Both the position numbers and the translations under genes were made by a program. 64,000 bases of DNA, from assembly GCF_900129555.1 (NCBI RefSeq), contig NZ_FQWC01000009.1, positions 62,001 to 126,000 on the forward strand, in the 5' to 3' direction. The DNA is from Flavobacterium defluvii. GTDB taxonomy: Bacteria; Bacteroidota; Bacteroidia; Flavobacteriales; Flavobacteriaceae. Below the pieces are notes generated by a model. That model was not told where the DNA came from. It did not search any database and saw only the letters and a program-made list of their open reading frames with translations. Shown here piece by piece: positions 59,524 to 64,000 of this stretch (its first letter is position 1; each line of letters begins with the position of its first letter).

Positions 59524-60271
59524 AGATGAAGTAAAAACGGCCAAAGCACTTGGTCAGCTTATTTTGAGTATCAGACCCGATGCCCAAATTTTGTCGTATA
59601 TACAAAGTATCGACGGCGCTGTGAGTTATCTTTTAGAAAATGATCAGCCCGATTTGATTTTTATGGATATTCAGCTGGCGGATGGTTTAAGCTTTGAAAT
59701 TTTTAAAAATGTAGAGGTTTTGTCGCCTGTAATTTTCTGTACAGCTTTTGATGATTATGCGATTGAAGCTTTTAAATCAAACGGAATCGATTATGTTTTA
59801 AAACCTTTTTCAAGAGAAAGCATTTCGCAGGCGATTAAAAAAGCGGGAGAACTGAAAAACTTTTTCCAAAGAAATAAAAAAATGATGCCCGATTTCGATT
59901 ATCTCTTAACAAGAACGGGAGAAAATAAAGGGAAAAGTAGTTTTTTGGTTTTCAAAAACAATAAATACCAAACGATCCAAACGGAGAATATTGCTTTTTT
60001 CTATATCAAAAATGAAACACCAACGATCGTAACTTTCGATAAAACCGAATATCAAATTACACAATCTCTGGATGAGGTTCATAAGCTTTTATCGCCAATT
60101 CAATTTTTTAGAATAAACCGACAATATTTAGTAAACTTTTCAGCCATTAGAGAAGCGGAACATTATTTTTCAAGAAAATTAATTCTGAAACTTACAATTC
60201 CAACAGAGGAGAAGTTATTGGTAGGGAAAGAGAAAGCAACGGCTTTTTTGAGCTGGTTGGAAAACCGCTGA
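59504..60271 (+). CDS. LytTR-family response regulator
   Basis: 255 residues. Receiver domain with E7-D8 acidic pair, phospho-acceptor D55 ('LIFMDIQLADG'), 'FCTAFDDYAIEAFKSNGIDYVLKPF', and a LytTR DNA-binding domain ('FLVFKNNKYQTIQTENIAFF', 'FFRINRQYLVNFSAI'). Begins 20 bp inside the kinase gene. It may control neighbouring stress genes. Confidence 0.93.
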   Translation: MTIIIIEDEVKTAKALGQLILSIRPDAQILSYIQSIDGAVSYLLENDQPDLIFMDIQLADGLSFEIFKNVEVLSPVIFCTAFDDYAIEAFKSNGIDYVLKPFSRESISQAIKKAGELKNFFQRNKKMMPDFDYLLTRTGENKGKSSFLVFKNNKYQTIQTENIAFFYIKNETPTIVTFDKTEYQITQSLDEVHKLLSPIQFFRINRQYLVNFSAIREAEHYFSRKLILKLTIPTEEKLLVGKEKATAFLSWLENR

Positions 60272-60432
60272 GTTTTTTTAACCGCAAAGCACGCAAAGTT
60301 TTTTTAAACTAATTCTATAAAACCGCAAAGGTCGCAAAGCTATATAGATAAATAACTTTGCGACCTTTGCGTATACCTTTGCGATCTTTGCGGTTAAAAA
60401 AACTTGCAACCTGAAACAAAGAAAACCTGAAA
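60272..60432. repeat. inverted repeat TTAACCGCAAAG family
   Basis: Arms TTAACCGCAAAG (60278-60289) and CTTTGCGGTTAA (60386-60397), with a second inner GGTCGCAAAG / CTTTGCGACC pair. Same family as 55631/55764. Between the convergent LytTR and AraC genes, where it could act as a bidirectional terminator. Confidence 0.75.
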
Positions 60433-61245
60433 CTAAATTTTAGAAGGCGGCATTCCAAACTGCTTTTTAAAAGCAAATGAAAAATGTGACAAATCCTCAA
60501 AACCTACTTCTAAATAAACTTCTGAAGGCGTTTTACCTTTTTCTTTAATTTGATAATAGGCTTCCTGTAATCTTTTTTGAATGAGCCAACGACTTGGAGA
60601 TATCTCAAAAATACGCTGAAAATCCCTTTTAAAAGTGGCAAGACTTCTTCCTGTTAAATAAGCAAACCGATCTAATTGTACGTTAAAATGGAAATTCTTT
60701 TTCATAAAAGCTTCCAGATCGATTTTTCCGGGTTCATTAAAATCAAATAAAATATCTTTTAATTCCGGATGGCATTGTAGTAAAATTGTAATAGCTTCAT
60801 TTACTTTTAAAGCCTGAAGTTCTTCGGTTATTAGTTGATCTTCATTGATATACGGAATTAGCGAATTCATAAAGCTTTTTAATAACGGAACTTCTTTTAG
60901 CTGAAAAACCATTTCTGTTTCCGGAGTTTTAATTACACTCGTTTTCTGATTGTATTGTATAGAATAATCGCGAAGCGCTTCCTGATTCAGATAAATAGAA
61001 ATAGACTGAAAAGCCGTATTGGGATCCGGTTGTTTGATGAATTTGATCAGCTGATTTCTTCTAATAAATCGAAAATCGCCCGGATTAAAAATATATTCCT
61101 TAGTTCCGTTATTAAGAGTCAATACGCCCGAAATTTGAAAACTCAAAACATGCTGAGCCGCAAATTGTTCGCCTTCTCTGTTTTGAGTATAATAACAAGA
61201 ATAGGCAATAGGCGAGGTTTTCTGATTTATTTTAGAATCGTTCAT
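60433..61245 (-). CDS. AraC-family transcriptional regulator
   Basis: 270 residues. N-terminal cupin-like sensing domain ('NPGDFRFIRRNQLIKF') and two C-terminal HTH motifs: 'LDRFAYLTGRSLATFKRDFQ' and 'TPSEVYLEVGFEDLSHFSFAFKKQFGMPPSKI' (given in part). Divergent from the downstream SDR gene region; plausible regulator of the SDR/DoxX genes next to it. Ligand unknown. Confidence 0.9.
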   Translation of the reverse strand: MNDSKINQKTSPIAYSCYYTQNREGEQFAAQHVLSFQISGVLTLNNGTKEYIFNPGDFRFIRRNQLIKFIKQPDPNTAFQSISIYLNQEALRDYSIQYNQKTSVIKTPETEMVFQLKEVPLLKSFMNSLIPYINEDQLITEELQALKVNEAITILLQCHPELKDILFDFNEPGKIDLEAFMKKNFHFNVQLDRFAYLTGRSLATFKRDFQRIFEISPSRWLIQKRLQEAYYQIKEKGKTPSEVYLEVGFEDLSHFSFAFKKQFGMPPSKI

Positions 61246-61578
61246 ATCACAAATTTATAAAAATTAAAGTTGGAGATTATTTTAAACACATAGAAACATA
61301 GATTATATTCTAAATAAAACAAGTTTAAAAAATCTAGATTTTTACACATAGCTTTGTGTTAAATTATTTCACGCAGATTTTAAATAATTTAAGCAGATAA
61401 ACGCAGATTTTTAATTTTAAATCTGCATAAATCTGCCGAATCTGCGTGAAAAAACAACAGGCTATGTTTGTTCAAACAAGTGAAACGCCTTTGTAGACAA
61501 AGAAAAACTATGTTTCTATGTGTTTAAAAACTACACATTAAATGATCACATTGTCATTGATATTGCACTTTGTAATTG
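61246..61578. repeat. intergenic inverted repeat TTTCACGCAGATT family
   Basis: Arms TTTCACGCAGATT (61367-61379) / AATCTGCGTGAAA (61439-61451) with inner cagataaacgcagattttt repeats. A GGCGTTTCACTTG segment on the minus strand near 61481-61493 recalls the shared promoter element weakly. Otherwise nothing. Confidence 0.65.
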
Positions 61579-62457
61579 TTATTTTTTTCCGGCAAACCAT
61601 TTTGCTTTTTCTGAATCAAGAAAACTTTCAGAATCTTCATGGTCTGTAGATAAACTTATATCCATCCATTTTTCCATTTCTTCAGTTCTGGCTTGATCTG
61701 CATTTTTTAAAATCCCAATAGCTTCACTTCCTAAAACAAGATGCATAGGAGGATTTGGGTGCGAAGCCAGATCTACCATAACTTTAGCAGCTTTTTCAGG
61801 ATCCCCAACCGGAACAAAATTTCCTGCTTTAAAGAAATCAGTACGTTGTTTTACAGCGTCGTAACCTTCAATTTCTTCGGCATAAGTCATTGATGCTCCA
61901 GCCCAGTCAGTTCTAAATCCTCCTGGCTCAACGCTGGTTACTAAAATTCCAAGTGGCGCTACTTCTTTGGCTAAAGCCTCAGTAAATCCGCCAAGACCAA
62001 ATTTGGCTGCCTGATACATGGTTAATCCCGGATTTCCAACACGTCCGCCTACAGAACTGATTTGTAAAATACGTCCTGATCTTTGTTTACGCATAAAAGG
62101 CAATACCGAACGTGTAACTTCAATAGGAGCCAGTAAATTTGTTTCTAACTGACTGCGAACTTGTTCTTGCGTATAAGCTTCTGCAGCGCCAATGATTCCA
62201 AATCCGGCATTATTAACTAATACATCAATACGGCCGAAATGGTCAACTGCTTTTTGAACTGCTTCATGAACCTGATCGTAATTGTTTACATCTAAAGGTA
62301 AAGGCAAAATTTGATCCTGAAATTTTTCTTTTAAATCATTTAACTGATTAATGTCTCGGGCAGTTGCGGCTACTTTGTCGCCATTGTTTAATACTGCTTC
62401 GGTAAGATTACGTCCTAATCCTCGAGAACTACCTGTGATAAACCATATTTTATTCAT
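61579..62457 (-). CDS. SDR family oxidoreductase
   Basis: Start at ATG 62457 (MNKIWFITGSSRGLG), since the extra eight residues from the ATG at 62481 are not SDR-like. 292 residues: TGSSRGLG cofactor loop, 'NNAGFGI', S in 'QISSVGG', Y-Q-A-A-K and a typical 'EPGGFRTDWAG'. It belongs to the group of ~290-residue SDRs with an extended C-terminus. Substrate unknown. A -7-like element (TAACTTTG) lies 26 nt upstream on the minus strand. Confidence 0.9.
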   Translation of the reverse strand: MNKIWFITGSSRGLGRNLTEAVLNNGDKVAATARDINQLNDLKEKFQDQILPLPLDVNNYDQVHEAVQKAVDHFGRIDVLVNNAGFGIIGAAEAYTQEQVRSQLETNLLAPIEVTRSVLPFMRKQRSGRILQISSVGGRVGNPGLTMYQAAKFGLGGFTEALAKEVAPLGILVTSVEPGGFRTDWAGASMTYAEEIEGYDAVKQRTDFFKAGNFVPVGDPEKAAKVMVDLASHPNPPMHLVLGSEAIGILKNADQARTEEMEKWMDISLSTDHEDSESFLDSEKAKWFAGKK

Positions 62458-62483
62458 AATAATTGTGTGTTTTAAATTCATTA

Positions 62484-62491
62484 CAAAGTTA
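62484..62491 (-). promoter_or_regulatory. candidate -7 element for the SDR gene
   Basis: On the minus strand TAACTTTG ends 26 nt before the ATG at 62457. TTTCAACAAAATA lies 19 nt further upstream and is shared with the DoxX gene leader. Confidence 0.4.
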
Positions 62492-62688
62492 CGTTGAGAG
62501 TATATGTTGTTATTTTGTTGAAAAGCTCATTTTTATTTGTTTAAAGGTTCAAGGTTGCTTTACTGCGAAGGCACTAAGTTTTTATTTTATAATGAAAAAA
62601 GAATCTCGCAAAGCCGCGAAGTCGCTAAGAAAATAAAACTTAGCGCCTCAGCAACTTTGCGAGATTGTTATATACAGTAGTTAGAATC
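62492..62688. repeat. spacer with the AATCTCGCAAAG inverted repeat
   Basis: Arms AATCTCGCAAAG (62602-62613) / CTTTGCGAGATT (62655-62666). A 3' hairpin of the DoxX transcript is likely. No gene. Confidence 0.65.
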
Positions 62689-63087
62689 TTAATTTTCAGA
62701 AACTCTTACGGCATAATTTGCACTATATAATTTTCTAAACATTGCATAAGTAACACTTACCATTACAAAAGCAATAATAGCATCTGTTGTAGCTCCAAAA
62801 CCCAGAACGGCCAGTTTAGAAAAGAAAGCGAAAATTATATCGAAAAATACTCCGGCAAATACCCATTCTTTTAATCGTAATAACTTATTCGGAATTAATA
62901 AGGTGATAACTCCTGAAATTTTAAATACTCCTAAGATGTAAATAAAATGTGCCGGATAACCTAATAGCTGCGTGATTTCCCAAACCAGTTTGTTTGTTGT
63001 AAGTTCAAAAAATCCGCTGGCACCAAACCATAAAGAAGTTAAAATAATTCCTGTCCAATAAATAATTTTTGTTGTTTTTGCATTCAT
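62689..63087 (-). CDS. DoxX-like membrane protein
   Basis: 132 residues, four predicted membrane helices ('IIYWTGIILTSLWFGASG', 'LVWEITQLLGYPAHFIYILG', 'GVITLLIPNKLLRLKEWVFA', 'DAIIAFVMVSVTYAMF'), typical of the DoxX family (DoxX-like PF13564 type). Family roles include thiosulfate:quinone and membrane redox stress. Divergent from the Crp/Fnr gene across a short leader. The SDR gene 230 bp downstream on the same strand shares an upstream sequence block. Confidence 0.85.
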   Translation of the reverse strand: MNAKTTKIIYWTGIILTSLWFGASGFFELTTNKLVWEITQLLGYPAHFIYILGVFKISGVITLLIPNKLLRLKEWVFAGVFFDIIFAFFSKLAVLGFGATTDAIIAFVMVSVTYAMFRKLYSANYAVRVSEN

Positions 63088-63148
63088 GATTTTAAATTTT
63101 AAGTTGTTAAACAGGACAAAATTGCGTCAACGGCAGCCGATTTCATAT

Positions 63149-63174
63149 TGGTATTTTGTTGAAACGGACAAATT
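63149..63174 (-). promoter_or_regulatory. shared upstream element 3 (TGTCCGTTTCA, minus)
   Basis: On the minus strand TGTCCGTTTCAACAAAATAC at 63170-63151. The first 11 bases equal the element at 54942 and 55822 and the last 13 recur upstream of the SDR gene (about 62509-62521). It lies between the divergent DoxX and Crp/Fnr genes, so a Crp/Fnr operator is one option. Confidence 0.45.
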
Positions 63175-63259
63175 GAAATGCGAAATAGACAATCGATAAG
63201 TTCATTTGATTTTATAACTTTACAGAAGACTTTTCAAACCCAAATAGTCACCATTTAAA

Positions 63260-63832
63260 ATGGAAGCCAAAACACTTTTACAGGAACATATTGCCAAAAC
63301 TGCTTCGCTTACACAGGAAGAATTTGATTATTTCTTTTCGCATTTTAAGCCTTTGTCTTTTAAAAAAGGACAAACGATTATCAGTGAAGGCGATAAAGTA
63401 GATTGTGAATATTTTGTGGTTTCAGGCTGTTTAAAAGCTTTCTTTATAAATGATGAAATCAAAATGTACATTCTGCAATTTGCCATGCCAACCTGGTGGA
63501 CATCTGATTATAACGCTCTTTATAACCAAACTCCTGCACAAATCAATGTTGACTGTATTACAGATGCAGAAGTATTGTGTTTATCCAGTTCTGATCGCGA
63601 AAAACTCTGTGCCGAGTTTCACCAAATAGAACATTTCTTCCGATGGAGAACCAATAAAGGATATATCGCTTCTCAAAAGCGTCTTTTATCTTTCATGAAT
63701 AATAATGTAAAAACTCGTTATGAAGAACTTTTAGCTTTATATCCGCAGTTATATAATTTAGTTCCGAAGCATTTAATTGCTGCTTATTTAGGTGTTTCCA
63801 GAGAAACTCTCAGCCGACTTCATAATTCTTAG
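63260..63832 (+). CDS. Crp/Fnr-family transcriptional regulator
   Basis: 190 residues: a cyclic-nucleotide-binding-type barrel ('FKKGQTIISEGDKVDCEYFVVSGCLKAFF', in parts, and 'LQFAMPTWWTSDYNALYNQTPA') and a short C-terminal HTH ('HLIAAYLGVSRETLSRLHNS'). No FNR-type cysteine cluster at the N-terminus, so not an O2 sensor of the FNR kind. Sits last in the window, divergent from DoxX and likely to regulate it and itself. Confidence 0.9.
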   Translation: MEAKTLLQEHIAKTASLTQEEFDYFFSHFKPLSFKKGQTIISEGDKVDCEYFVVSGCLKAFFINDEIKMYILQFAMPTWWTSDYNALYNQTPAQINVDCITDAEVLCLSSSDREKLCAEFHQIEHFFRWRTNKGYIASQKRLLSFMNNNVKTRYEELLALYPQLYNLVPKHLIAAYLGVSRETLSRLHNS

Positions 63833-64000
63833 TTTTTTATAGCCCACTGATTTTACGGATTGATTTTTTGTTTTGCGTTGGTTTTGTTTCCCGCAGATTT
63901 TGCTGATTTGGCAGATTATTCTATTTGATTACTGTATATAAACATAACCCGTGGTTTTAACCACGGGAATTTAGAATGTGATAATGCATTCTGTCAATAT
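63833..64000. repeat. intergenic palindrome and repeat at the window edge
   Basis: Perfect inverted repeat CCCGTGGTT-tt-AACCACGGG (63948-63967), followed by AGAATG...CATTCT. A CGCAGATTTTGC fragment of the 'cgcagatt' family is at 63894. No gene start is visible before the edge. Confidence 0.6.

Noticed and set aside
1-64000. tRNA or rRNA genes
   Set aside because: No cloverleaf with a T-loop GGTTCGAATCC-like box or rRNA stretch noticed in any gap.

Overview
The window looks like a chromosomal stretch of a Flavobacterium (Bacteroidota). It is AT-rich and has TAnnTTTG-type -7 promoter elements and no obvious Shine-Dalgarno sites. It also carries a giant SprB-repeat adhesin with a type A T9SS sorting tail, many LytS/LytTR, DUF and SDR genes typical of flavobacteria, and families of intergenic inverted repeats. 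I see no rRNA, tRNA, CRISPR array, integrase or transposase.

Layout. 1-6130: small secreted protein, two thioredoxin-fold proteins, an AAA ATPase, a GH130 enzyme, and a LytSR-type two-component pair with a DUF3861 gene. 6397-12153: a complete tripartite RND efflux operon (adaptor, pump, outer-membrane factor). 12456-19513: a secreted basic-tail protein, a Pr6Pr membrane protein, then a leftward ankyrin / DUF2271 / PepSY-flavodoxin-reductase / ApbE cluster that fits an extracytosolic flavinylation electron-transfer module. 20233-22916: class I ribonucleotide reductase nrdB-nrdA. 23204-28459: CPA1 Na+/H+ antiporter, SDR, flavodoxin-like protein, FAD-Rieske oxidoreductase and a tiny lipoprotein.

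28538-40090 is a leftward surface module: a phage-tail-collar protein, a periplasmic-binding-protein fold without a signal peptide, a ~2950-residue adhesin with about 20 SprB and 6 Ig-like repeats, and an outer-membrane beta-barrel. 40680-45302 holds regulators (HxlR, MarR, OxyR) with GNAT, alpha/beta hydrolase and OsmC genes, an oxidative/chemical stress set. 45671-48130 encodes a large repeat lipoprotein.

48345-53401 is a compact defence-like island on the minus strand: SIR2 (396 aa) - HerA ATPase (587 aa) - KTSC (70 aa) - second SIR2-like protein (282 aa), preceded by a small gene with an apparent frameshift. The SIR2-HerA pair matches the known anti-phage SIR2-HerA (Nezha) architecture. 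The KTSC gene, the second SIR2-like gene and the broken leading gene are not part of the two-gene system as I know it, so this is the best candidate for something new. Upstream of the neighbouring 77-residue gene lies a GC-richer three-way-junction palindrome that may be a structured RNA leader.

53794-63832 is a second stress-type region: SDRs, cupin, epoxide-hydrolase-like protein, Ohr/OsmC, DUF1223, LytSR pair, AraC, DoxX-like and Crp/Fnr. Several of these genes share an upstream TGTCCGTTTCA motif, and the gaps between them are packed with recurrent inverted repeats.
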